Positions 31,097-42,080 of a stretch of 64,000 bases of DNA are shown here, piece by piece (positions within the stretch are counted from its first letter, which is position 1; each line of letters starts with the position of its first letter). The notes below the pieces were generated by a model. It searched no databases and was not told where the DNA came from. It saw nothing but the letters and a program-made list of their open reading frames with translations. The position numbers and the translations under genes were made by a program. The DNA comes from Macrobrachium rosenbergii (lineage: Eukaryota; Arthropoda; Malacostraca; Decapoda; Palaemonidae): positions 42,205,538 to 42,269,537 of the forward strand of contig NC_089741.1 in assembly GCF_040412425.1 (NCBI RefSeq), in the 5' to 3' direction.

Positions 31097-31241
31097 TTAT
31101 TTCAGGTACTTGATATATAATTCATCCATCTCAGATTGTATTTTGTACAATTTTCTCCTCCATTCTCGATATTCATCTGCTTTAAATGTAACATCCTTTC
31201 TCCTTGCTAAAAACATTTCTCTCTCGTTGCTGTATGTTTCT
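31097..31241 (-). CDS. FANCB-like exon 13 and stop
   Basis: Encodes ETYSNEREMFLARRKDV through MDELYIKYLK and TAA, a charged helical tail. The acceptor (TTTGACAG) was chosen because it is the phase-compatible AG with a reasonable pyrimidine context. It gives a 117-bp last intron. The open frame extends upstream of this acceptor in the same phase, so the exact border is less certain than the others. Confidence 0.6.
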
Positions 31242-34200
31242 CTGTCAAATTCAAGATTATCTTTCGCAGTCTTAACCTGAGATGACTTTGGTGCTGCCAG
31301 TTGAAGGACCATGCTCATAGTCTTAGTTTCTGTGCTTGAATTTACTTTTCAAACTCACTTGAAACTGTAACCATCCACAACAAAAGAAGTTGCCTCTTTC
31401 ATTTTCACTAACAGCTGTTGTCGAATGTTCTCAGAGTCCTTCTGATGATTCTGACTATGACTCATGGCTGGCTGAATACAAACATCTCGTGGCATTGCAG
31501 CCAACAAGGAATGGGCAAGTATTATAGCCTGGTTGTCATCTCTGTAATAATCACACCACAATATCCAAAGATTTTTTTAATGTATGTAGAAACTACTTCG
31601 GTTTTTCTCTAAACACAAATAAGTGAATACAGTATAAGCATGACAAAGGTTTGAGACCCTACACAAATTTCCTTGGAACTATTTGAAACTTACAACAAAA
31701 CCTTTCCAGGTGATAGCACTTAAGTCATACTGCTTCCTTCAGAACAGATAACTACAGCCTGTATTAAACTACATCAAACTAAATACCATGTAAAGACCTG
31801 GTTAGTACTGTCACAATTTACTAGCAATAAATTAAACTAAGGCCAAACTAAGACAACACAAAATGGTTAGCTTTTAATGAAAAAAGTTTTAATTGAAAAC
31901 TACTTCCATATTTTCCAAAAAGAAAACTCTGATTTCTTACCTTGTATAGAAACCAAGATCCACACGATGTGAATTCACCGTAAGGAAAGTCACAGCTGAA
32001 AATGCTAGAGGATGACACTTTTCTGGATAAAAGTAATACATGTCACTCACACCAGGGACCTGAAAACACAAGGGGATTGGCATAAAATAGCTCTTGCGTA
32101 CAGTAAACACATAACAAATAACAGGCTTTATCTTCAAATATACTTCTGTATCTTGTAGACAAAGGCTTACCAGATAATTGTTCAAGCAAAGAAAATAAGA
32201 GCTCAGAATGAATGAATCAAAACATCATGAAATTTAGGCCACAAAGCTAAGCACTGGGCTTCTTTCAGTCATTCACTACTTGAGACAGTGAAAAAAGGGA
32301 GTTGGAGTGGTTGGACAACAAAATAGAGATCCAGAAAATAATTAAGAAGAAACAAAAGGATCTATCAGTGAAACTAGAAGAAAACCCCACAGTTGCGTAC
32401 AGAAACAACAGTTAAGAGAGGCTGATAAAAGGATGGGGAAAAATACTCTTCTGCGTATTCATTGCAGAAGAATTATGGTCTTCTGAAAGTCACTGGCCCA
32501 AAGGACAAACATCTAACCCAATATTACAAGTTGCAAAAACAACAGAAATACACTGCTATTATATGTTAAGTCCCTATGATCTCACCTTCACCATTTCATG
32601 CTCAGAGCTTATTCTCTTTATCAAGCTGTCCAATGGAGAAAAGAGGCTAGTAAGCGTAATGCCGTTGTAAGTGCTTCCTCCAATTAATGCAACACTTGAG
32701 TATGGAACACCTGAAAATATTGCTAATGAAAATCTTGCAAATGTAATCAACAGTTGAAATTTGCAACATATGTGTCCTGAATAAGTTCAAAACTCAGTTT
32801 GTTAATAACTCCTTAATAATAACAAAAAATATTCAGGGGAAATGAAATGTTCTGAATAAACTATTTTACTTGCTTGTCTAAATGAGACCTGTACAACTTT
32901 TACTTTTTACCTAGCTTTCCTTTCTAAATCCAGGTTTTCTCTATTTTAAAAGGTTCTACACAGTTAAGGCCCCATATACTTCAAGGTATATCTAGGTTTA
33001 TTTTCAACAGTTGTTAATTGTAGACTTAAACAAATACTAATAACTTTTTACTGTTTTTGTACTGGACATATAATACTTTTAACATCTACAAACAAGTTAC
33101 GAAGAAAATTTACTGATGCCTCTTTACAATTTAAACCGAGAATATACTTGTTATTATAATCATTACAATTTAATAAGACCACAAGTCACGTTTATAAACG
33201 TGCTCAAATGACCTGTTTTTAAACTGAAGTGACAACTGGAACAAGGTAGCTAAAGAAGTTAGAAAGATAAGAAGGACTAGACAATTAAATAAACACTGGT
33301 GAAGTAAAAAAAGAAATAAGAAATATTACACTGACTGAACACAATGTAAAAAAAAAAAAAGTGTATCAAACAAAGTAAAAGCAGTCAAGTAACTCATGAA
33401 ACATGCAGATCTGGAATGAGGGCCAGGCTCTGGGTTCGAACTTTAAGAGACCTCAACCTTCACCTTCATATACTTAATACTATATCTTGACAGCTACTAT
33501 TTCCTTACAGAAAATAATACAGTAAGCAGAAGTAAGGTAATCAGTAACAGATTCCATCTCTTTTGTACCTGGCAGCTAACTTACCCGCCTGAGGAAGATT
33601 CTTCTCTATGACAACATGGTGGGTGTGCAAATCCTGAATGCATAATTCAACTGGTTCAAAAGCAACCTGAAAACGCTGTGATGTTGATTTCGTAGGGAAC
33701 AGGTCCTGTGTTGCTGCTGGATTAAGTGTTCTGCAAGTATAATTAACTAATCCCGAACACACAACACTTGGACCTTCTGTAAAGTCTGGGATCCCACAAA
33801 TACCTGTATCAAATTTAAAGTAAAAATAGAATTAAGTTGATAAAGAGATCAAAAACATGAAAAATCTATGAGAACTTTTTTCAATATAAAACAAAAAGCC
33901 TGGACATCACACCAAAGCATTGGTCAAGTACAAAGTGCATAAAAATGAGGAAAACCTAGAGCAGTTACCATAATTTGTACATTAAAATACTAAGAGAATA
34001 TGGATTTGGCATTAAATGACAAGCTAATACATTTAAATCATCTTCAAGTACAGTATTACCAGTCCTTTAATTATGGAATATTACGGGTGTCTTTATTTGA
34101 AAATGTTTCGGAACTGGATAGTAAAATTAAAAACACAAAAGGTAAGACTAACAAAGTTAACACAGAATGATGATAATTCCAGGTATTTACTAGCAATTAC

Positions 34201-37200
34201 CAGCTTATTTACCCTTTCAAAATAGTGATCTCCAAGAAGCCAATGATGCTTCTGCATACCCCTAATGGATAAACAGCAGCATTGTCACATACCAGTAAAT
34301 CTTTCATGCAATACTTATAAAAGAAATGACACACATTTCAACTTACCAAGAATACAAGCTCTTTTTTTAGGCCTTAAAATCGGAGGGTCAAGTTTCTCTA
34401 TAGAGACTTTCAATTTAGAATCTTGGTCCTTGGAGGAGTTACTGGGCAGTCTTCGTTGGATGACTTTAAGGATTTTGGTAGTATAACCTATAGTACTTGT
34501 ACCTTTAGATACATGTAGCATGAGTTGCATGTTACAAATCAATGTCCTGTAATGGTAAGACTAAAGTCACTAATATGAAACATGGAATACAATCCTCTCC
34601 TCAATCATAAACCAAAAACTACATATTCATATAAAACTTTTTGAGTTTTCAACATGAAAATAGTAAGTGCGCACAGACGACACAAATTACTTTTTCATTT
34701 ATCTTTTAGTCTAGTGGATGATATTAACACCAGTTACCAGATATACAGTCTTCAATGCTAAGACTAGTTAATCTACGTAAGAATATCGATAATAATACTG
34801 TACTACGAAGTCAGCATTATGTTATATTTAATGAGACAATTACCCAATCAAGAGGAGTGGATATCAAACAATCCTGAATGAGGAAAGTACTGTAAATCTG
34901 ATTCTAGACACAAAAACATTAAGGAAAAATTCTTCTTTATGCAAGGAGGAGGTCTGAGTCCTGCAATGGATATAATACCCACAATTACCATTTTAGTAAT
35001 CAATTCATATATTCTACGATTTCCTGCCACTTTAGGGCCTCAGGTAGCTAAATCTTAGAAGGAGAATATAACAGAAATACTTCACATAAGTATGCCCTTG
35101 TTATAAAAGAATGTCACAATTATGAGTGACCTGAGTTGAATGCATTCTGTCAGACAGAAAAAACTAAATGGCTCACCTTTCACTGTTGTTGACGACATTG
35201 AGACCAATAACCCACTTATCGTGGATGGTCTTCTGTCTAACAGATGCTATTTCCAGACACCCATCTGAAGTGCTGCCTTGGGGTAGATCATGGTCAAAAT
35301 TCCCATCTTCTTCCTCATCATTAATATGTACTGTTGTCAACAGGGTCTATAAAAAACAACATACATATAAAACAATCCGAAATGTAATGTAATAATTCTC
35401 CACACATGCAAGCCAGTTATTTTACAGGAACACATCAAGTAAGTGTTTTATCAATAAACTGTCCTTTGGCCAATATGCTGAACACATTACTAAAATTTAA
35501 CCTGGCTTCCTCAGGGCAACTGACATCCATGCAACAAAAATCTTCTTAAAAATACATCTGTCTCTTGCGATAAATAATCTTATGGTCAAATACTGTATTA
35601 ATACTTCAGCTGAAATGAAACTGAATATATCACAGTCAATGCTTCTATAAAAACGTCAAGCCTCGAAGAAAGTAAAAAGAAATTAGCTATATGAAGCAAC
35701 TTTATTCATACTCACATCATCATCCACAACATTTTGACTTCCAAGTAGAGACTGAATGGCTGCTAGTTTTTTCAGGATGATGGCTTCTTTCATTTTCTTC
35801 TGGCTATTCAAAAATTCAATGTGCTTCATGCCGCTCTGAAATTTTACAAGAATGTAATGGCACCAACAGTTAAAAGTATAAACACTATTTCTAAGAAGCA
35901 ATTATGGTAAATATTAAGAAGCAATTAAAGCCAATATTATGAAGTAATCTTTAGTTTAAGACAAAAATATAAACAAGGTATAAAATTCCTCCATTTTCTT
36001 GAATTATATCCACATACACAGAAACAACAGACACACATACACAGAAACAACAGACATCTATTAATAAACCTAAGATGTCTGAAGCTTTGGATGAAATAAG
36101 AAGGGGTTATTAACTACCAATACCATATTTCCCTGCATTTGAAATTCTAATTCAGTGTCATAACACAAAAAAACTCTGATTAATAGATATTTTATAGGTA
36201 TGTAATGCCCAGTAATATTAAATGTTAATTACTAGAAGGAGTTTTCAAATCTCACCTAAGGCAGGCTATCTCTGATGCCATATCTTGTGAACACATCCTC
36301 ATGCTACAATTTATGTCTAATTGCAAAACTTACACGAAACAGAGAAATTACACTACATTACTCAACTTGTTATACTTGCTGTGGAATCTTCAACACAAGA
36401 GTTGAAGATGGTGGTTTCCCATGTACCATACACTTATGGAGCAAGGTACAATGCAGTTCAGGAGTGACACACAACAATTTCAGCATTATTTAAGTTCCTA
36501 CATCAGGTTTGTCATTTATAGGGCTACGGTACAATACAGGATGTTAATGTATTTCTTTTTTTAGCTATATAAAGGTCTACAGCCAACATAACAATCACAA
36601 TTTGCTTTGTGAAAAGCACAAGATATTTATCATTTGCAAACACTGATGCAAACTTTGACCAAGGTTGTCAGATACAAACAAACTTCATCTTACTTAAAAC
36701 ATTAAGTAACTCCACTCATTTCTTTAAAACACACAAACATTGCAAGTAGCATATAATCCAAACTTATCTCACTCACTTCCATACAAAAAACATACATTTC
36801 AACTGTGCCAATTATAATTAATTACAGCCAGTGTCAACTATACTTAATTATAGCCAGACCAGTTCAAGGAAGTAGCTTAAACTAATCACTGTCATCTAAA
36901 GGCAGATGTTCAATATACTGTACTGAAATCCAATGCCAGATTTAATCTTTTCACAGAATTCCCATTTCCTACTCTAGGGATACTGGTCTCTAAAATCATA
37001 CAAAAAGAAAAGATTAATAAACAAACAACAAAAGATAATTTTGTTTCTTTTTTATTTAAGAGTTCCCAAAGATATAAGTAGAACATCTTGCCTTTCAGAT
37101 CTCATTCCATTCTCTCCTAGGATACATGAAGTTTTTCATAACAGTTTGGACCTTACAATAGATAACAACCTTTCGAAAGTGAACAATTCACAGCTGAACT

Positions 37201-39836
37201 TTTCCTTCAACAAATGTTATACATATTCACTTTTGTAATAAAAACTTTAAACCCTTCCTTGTGGCATGAAGAATCAGGTCAAAATCTCATCACATAAAGG
37301 GAGAATACAGTGACGCAAATCTTTCTGGAACTAGCAATAAAGTACTAAAGTACTTCCGCTTCATCAAAAAGATGCTTGTAATTCACATCCAAAAAGCATA
37401 GGCTAATTTTTAAAATAAAAGAACAGTGACAAGTATACCGTACTGTACTCAAAAAGTAATACCTGGGGTATGGTTAATTACCTTTAGTCTATTGGCTAAA
37501 GCAGATACAGCATCTTGCTTCCCTCTCTCCGTTTCTGAAACTTCCTCATCTTCGCTTTCAATGGAGAGGCAAGGTGAAAAAAGCTGGAGAGAAGTTATAA
37601 CACTGGTTTTCCCTAAGAAAAAGGAAAAAATATCAAAACAAATGCAGCAGGATAATATTTAAGTATCATAGGTGTCACTCTGTAGAGGAAAAACACAGTA
37701 CACTATGCGTCAGGATTGCAGTATGTGATACATGAAAACTGCTGCACAGTTTTAAAATGAAGTAACTACATGAGGTGCTTACAATGTCCTTTTAACATCA
37801 CAATGTTGTACAGTACTTGGATTAGAAATGCATGCTACATACATAACTTTAATATGATTTATGAACAGAAAACTAGTTTTTACTTAATTACTAAATTTTC
37901 AAATGACCATAGCTGCTGTGAAGCAAGAAAAACATAATCACAGTTCTTTCCTCATCAGTGAAATTAAGCCTACCTACCAGATGAATGTGTTAATCGCAAT
38001 GATGGTACGCCAATCTCATCGGGATCATCAGAGATTATATCCTTTACACCTTGCCACTGATGAATGATCTGATAATATAAAAATAGGATTTCAGTATAAT
38101 CATCATCAACGCATAAAACAACACATATTTAAGTATATACTGTAATTTACTCTTCATTATAAAAATGCTATGACATAGATACTATAAAGTAGTGCCACTG
38201 CATAGTGAAACAAAACGGGTTTCATCTTTCAGTCATATGAATATCTTTTAAAATGATGGAGATTAATATATTAATTTCAACCTATCATTACCACCAAAAT
38301 CACTATTCCAACATGATTGATGGCTAGGATGAAGCGAGCTAAACCACTGGCCAACTTATTTTCATAAGCCAAGCCCGCCTGCTGACTGTCTACAGTAAAA
38401 ACTAAATATATGTACAGTACTGTGCTAAATTCATTAGGGCTTTTTGGGTGCTGAGCATAAGTGTCATGAGAGGTCTATCTACTGTATGAATGTATGGACA
38501 CTTCCGTTAAATGTCACTCAAGCTGGCTACATCTTAGATGTATCTTGTGCTATCCCTGTACTGTAGTAAGAAATAGGCCATGGCAATTTTAACCCTTCCA
38601 ATTTCAATGGCTGGTATCACAATCTGATTAATCTACTTACCACAGCAGCAAAAATAAACACATTTTTTTAAACCTTTGTATCAAATTCATATGCATCCTT
38701 GATACTGTTCTGACAAACCTTAAAGTCACTGTACGATGCTGCGTAAGCCACGTCATGAAGACACAAGAAGACGATATACAGCTGTGGCGGCTGGAATTCA
38801 TGATGAACTAAAACCTAAATAAAAAGAAAACATCCACTTGAAAAAATAAGAGCCTCGCTTATGGGAATGATACTCCAAAGAAAGACAAATGCTTTGTTAC
38901 GCTTCGCCAAGACATCAGTGAACGTACCTTTTTTACATCTCGCTTTTTGAGTTTAGTATATCTGAGTATTTCTCCACTGTGAAGCTCCATTAAATATCCC
39001 TGACTGGTTACGACTATAATGTGTTTCTTCAAAGGACCTGAAATATCAAAAGTTATGTATTAGTCTTCAAAATACAATTTTGAATAAAACACATACACCA
39101 TTAGATGCATCTTGCTCTAAATTTTTAATTTATCATTCAAGAATATATCCATATTATCTGGGTAAGACTTATGTGATTTTAGTCATGTGACTAAGGTTTT
39201 GTGAAAGCACTTTGTAATAAAACATTTACAAATATTAGCATGTTGTGCATAACTCTTCTAAATTGTACTGTTGTTTAGAAAGACCTATTAGTCAAATTTC
39301 TAAACTCCCATAAGGCTGGCCCACAGTTTGTTCTCAAATAAAAAGTGTTAACTGGAGCAAGAGAAAGTTAATGATGGAAAAGATGAAAAGTAAAAGACAA
39401 AGAATGCAGCCTGGGCTAAAGGGATAGAACCTAAAAATCCTGAACACCGTGTTAATTACCTATCTCCTCCACATGCATGAATAGTAAGCCATTCATTCTA
39501 GTTGACAATATTAAAACAACAAGAGGAAGTCTGAATCACATTACTTGTATATATACTACATTATTTCAGATACAAAAAGAAGTGATAATTAGATGGCAGG
39601 GCTCATTTACACAGTCACCTCTTCAGAAGTACTCAACTTCATCGAATCACAATGCGAAGCTTTTTCTTTTTTTAAATTACACTAAATTTATGTGCCTAAC
39701 AAACAGAACTTTACTCACCAGCTGCATCTAACTGCTCCAAAGGATTTGATACTTTGAAGAACTGTGTGCTAGCAATCACTGATGCTTTTATTTCCTTGGG
39801 AATGTTTGCTTCACAACTGTCACTTGCGTCATCCAT
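31097..39836 (-). CDS. FANCB: FANCB-like Fanconi anaemia core-complex protein, 13 coding exons
   Basis: Predicted 623-aa protein. Exons in transcript order: 39836-39719, 39037-38928, 38814-38674, 38068-37978, 37612-37482, 35835-35716, 35346-35177, 34546-34347, 33803-33585, 32710-32586, 32059-31941, 31541-31359 and 31241-31097. All junctions are GT-AG and keep one open frame. Resemblance to FANCB is collinear but weak: WQGVKDIISDDPDEIG near residue 130 (human WEKLSLVLIDDFIGSG), a long helix at about 180-232, HDKWVIGLNVVNNS near 280 and DNQAIILAHSLLAAMPRDVC near 520 (human [21 protein letters not shown]), then a charged helical C-terminus. FANCB and its partner FAAP100 share this architecture, so FAAP100 is the main alternative. 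In vertebrates FANCB-FAAP100-FANCL monoubiquitinates FANCD2/FANCI in crosslink repair. The protein lacks about 250 N-terminal residues relative to human FANCB (859 aa). An in-frame TAA lies 6 nt before the ATG. Confidence 0.5.
31359..31541 (-). CDS. FANCB-like exon 12
   Basis: Encodes DDNQAIILAHSLLAAMPRDV through VVDGYSF. The frame meets TGA one codon after the last codon, but a strong GTGAGT donor overlaps that stop and restores the frame into exon 13. A retained intron would end the protein here. Confidence 0.7.
31941..32059 (-). CDS. FANCB-like exon 11
   Basis: Encodes VPGVSDMYYFYPEKCHPLAF through VDLGFYT. Acceptor TTTCAG, donor GTAAGA, phase 2 out. Confidence 0.75.
32222..32450 (+). repeat. 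Dispersed repeat, divergent subfamily, in FANCB-like intron 10
   Basis: Shares GAAATTTAGGCC, CTAAGCACTGGG and AAAACCCCACAGTTGCGTAC with the family, but has an extra module (GGTTGGACAACAAAATAGAG) otherwise seen only at about 49.3 kb. Antisense to the host gene. Confidence 0.65.
32586..32710 (-). CDS. FANCB-like exon 10
   Basis: Encodes VPYSSVALIGGSTYNGITL through SSEHEMVK. Acceptor TTTCAG, donor GTGAGA. Confidence 0.75.
33585..33803 (-). CDS. FANCB-like exon 9
   Basis: Largest exon of the gene; encodes ICGIPDFTEGPSVVCSGLVN through VELCIQDLHTHHVVIEKNLP. Acceptor ATACAG, donor GTAAGT. Confidence 0.75.
34347..34546 (-). CDS. FANCB-like exon 8
   Basis: Encodes TLICNMQLMLHVSKG then a basic stretch. 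Acceptor TACAG, donor GTAAGT, phase 1 out. Confidence 0.75.
35177..35346 (-). CDS. FANCB-like exon 7
   Basis: Encodes TLLTTVHINDEEEDGN through HDKWVIGLNVVNNSE. Acceptor TATAG, donor GTGAGC, phase 2 out. Confidence 0.75.
35716..35835 (-). CDS. FANCB-like exon 6
   Basis: Encodes a 40-residue amphipathic helix, SGMKHIEFLNSQKKMKEAII and on to QSLLG, at the place of the long helix between propeller and beta-sandwich in FANCB and FAAP100. The donor is GTGAGT. Confidence 0.75.
36010..36057. repeat. 22-24-bp direct repeat in FANCB-like intron 5
   Basis: ACATACACAGAAACAACAGA is present twice in tandem. Confidence 0.8.
37482..37612 (-). CDS. FANCB-like exon 5
   Basis: Encodes KTSVITSLQLFSP, an acidic stretch (SIESEDEEVSETE), and the start of a helix (AVSALANRLK). 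Acceptor CTTAG, donor GTAATT. Confidence 0.75.
37978..38068 (-). CDS. FANCB-like exon 4
   Basis: Encodes IIHQWQGVKDIISDDPDEIG, the segment most like FANCB's WEKLSLVLIDD region. Acceptor ATCAG, donor GTAGGT; phase 1 out. Confidence 0.75.
38674..38814 (-). CDS. FANCB-like exon 3
   Basis: Encodes VLVHHEFQPPQLYIVFLCL and on to YEFDTK. The donor GTTTAA is weak. A second in-phase donor (GTTTGT, exon end at 38719) would shorten the protein by 15 residues. Confidence 0.65.
38928..39037 (-). CDS. FANCB-like exon 2
   Basis: Encodes a beta-blade-like segment, KKHIIVVTSQGYLMELHSG. Acceptor TTTCAG, donor GTACGT; phase 1 in, phase 0 out. Confidence 0.75.
39719..39836 (-). CDS. FANCB-like exon 1 (start)
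   Basis: Starts MDDASDSCEANIPKEIKAS and ends in phase 1 at a good GTGAGT donor. The in-frame TAA just upstream of the ATG argues against a longer ORF in this exon, but an unrecognised upstream coding exon cannot be excluded. Confidence 0.7.
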
Positions 39837-40724
39837 ACTTTATTTATATGACCTAACTTGATTATAACTTTAAAAATTAAAAACTCAAAGTCTAAAATTG
39901 TAGCTGATATGCACCCTAGAAAAAATAAAAATAACCTTTAAAAATAAACAAAGTAATTGATGGAAAAACTCAGCCAATAAAAAGAGTATTCCTTTGCCTA
40001 ACTTGACAGTAAAAATAAAATGTTAGATCTTGTATAACTCTCCCAATACCTCAAGCATTGGACATACACTAAGGTCTCCCAAGTGCAATTTTAAACATTT
40101 TCACTGTGTCACTAATGCTACTAGACCAAAACCAACTATGAAAACACTACCAATTCATGCTAACTATAATACAAGTCACAAAGGAAATTACACTGCAAGA
40201 CAGAATTATAAGGAAACATGAGATTCCTCTAATGACTTAACTCATCATGAGCAAAAGTTCTTCCAACCCATACAAAATGATCAGATCACACAGTGCTCTT
40301 TTTTAAAACCCAATTATCTGTGTTACCTATATGTTTAATCCAGACCATTAATATCACCCAAAAAATAGTACAGTTTAGAGTTCCTGACTTATGACTGAAT
40401 TACACTCCAAGACTAGTGTTAAAGAGAATTAGCTATTTTTTTACATCTGCATAACCTCTTTTGTTGCACATCAACAACAGGAATGCCATACTTTGTTATT
40501 ATTATATTTCACAAAATGGTGTTGTAAGTGCAGATGTATTAAGTTTGGAACAGCCTGTGGTAAGAAAACTGTCCATGCAACTTGCAATTTGGAAAGCAAT
40601 GTCTGATTCTACAGTACAATTTATATAGTCTTTGATGACTATGCAATGATTCAGAAGTCATTCACAATCTGTATATAATAAAGAAACCAGCAAACTTATG
40701 CATTGCCAAATACACAACTAGCAA

Positions 40725-40730
40725 TTTATT
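40725..40730 (-). terminator. Candidate distal poly(A) signal for TMEM67
   Basis: AATAAA on the minus strand, about 1.35 kb after the TMEM67 stop and about 0.9 kb before the FANCB-like start. Nearer ATTAAA-type hexamers also exist, so its use is uncertain. Confidence 0.3.
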
Positions 40731-41643
40731 ACCTTATACGGCTATGCTGGCTACTTTTTAAGATAGATTTTTGCCATTTTAACTGAAAGTCAGCATAAGG
40801 CAACACTTCAAATTATCAGTAGCAAATTATTTCAGTAATTTTTACAGGCATAACTCACAAGCATTGAACTACCATTTATGGCACCAGTTTTATGTACCTT
40901 TAGGCCACACACAGCTGACTATCTCTGACATCACGTTCACTAAATATTTGCCGAGTCAAAGAGAAATTCTACTAAGCCACCATCATAATTTACTACATTA
41001 TATATTAAACTCGAATAGCGTAGCAATATAGATATATATACCATGCTACATATAACCTATAAAAAAATAGTTTTGAACCAACTGGTAATCCAGCATTTTT
41101 CCTAATACAAAAATACTGTCAATATGCAGAATAAAACTATAAGAAGAGGTGTACTTTTCTACTATAAGGCTGTCAACAATTTCTAAACAAGTCAGATAAT
41201 AAGCTTGTCAGAAATCTAAAATTTATAACAAAAGATTACATAAAATATAAAAACTGATACCTAACTTACTGAATGTAGCAAAAAAAAAAATGGAAAACCA
41301 TAAAATCATAACAATTAAAAAATTTTACTGCAAAAAATACACCCACAAACTCCTGAAGGTCAAAATTATTACTGTACATATAAAAGTATAAGTGTTTATA
41401 TGACTAAGTTTCAGGCACCATTATGTTCAAAGCTTCCAAGAATGTGAAAAACTCTAGCAGGAATTATGTTTTTTAGTTACAGAGTAAGGCCACATATGTT
41501 TTGCACAGGTACAGTATCTGAAACTGTAACAACCTATTTTAAAATATTAAAAGATAAAGGTTGGTTCCATAAAATCCCAAAAAAGATTACAGACCAGGTA
41601 AATCCTTCGATAAATCTTCACAAACTTAGAATACGATAAAGTT

Positions 41644-41851
41644 CTGACTATAGATACAACAAGAGAAAGTTCCTCTTCTCAGACAAAGATCTGACTAGAC
41701 ACTGAACAGTGTTTCTGACTAGATTCTTAATATTAGTTTCTGTTATGCTGACTATAGGTACAACAAGAGAAAGTTCCTCTTCTCAGACAAAGATTTGACT
41801 AGACACTGAACAGTGTTTCTGACTAGATTTTGAAAATTAGTTTCCATCATG
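41644..41851. repeat. 104-bp tandem duplication in the TMEM67 3' flank
   Basis: Two adjacent copies start CTGACTATAG and both contain CAACAAGAGAAAGTTCCTCT and the small palindrome ACTGAACAGTGT. Copies differ mainly in their last 30 bases. They probably lie within the TMEM67 3' UTR. Confidence 0.85.
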
Positions 41852-42080
41852 CTACAAACTGAAGCATTTTGGAAAGACTGGAAACTTTCAGGCTAAAGAT
41901 AAATTCAATAGGCCTTTCATGATCAGATATTATGTCAATTACACATGACTCGAAAAAAATACCACCACAGACAGCTTTAAGAATTAAACAATGCACAATA
42001 ACAATACACAATAAGAGTACTCATTCAAAATTACCTTAAGCTATTTAAAAACTGACTCTATGCATTAAAAATGTTCAAAC

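Larger units (their letters stand above)
39837..42080 (-). other. TMEM67 3' flank and FANCB-like 5' flank
   Basis: AT-rich, nearly free of microsatellites, unlike the flanks of the gene block. It must hold the TMEM67 3' UTR and the FANCB-like promoter, on the same strand. The only clear structure is a 104-bp tandem duplication (listed separately). Confidence 0.5.

Noticed and set aside
31097..31318. Separate small gene encoding MSMVLQLAAPKSSQVKTAKD...
   Set aside because: In frame with, and spliceable to, the preceding exon of the FANCB-like gene; better explained as its last exon.
31097..39836. Assignment of the 13-exon gene to FAAP100 rather than FANCB
   Set aside because: Not excluded, only ranked second. 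FAAP100 shares the helix and beta-sandwich plan, but the WQGVKDIISDD and DNQAIILAHSLL blocks fit FANCB better from memory; a profile search is needed to decide.
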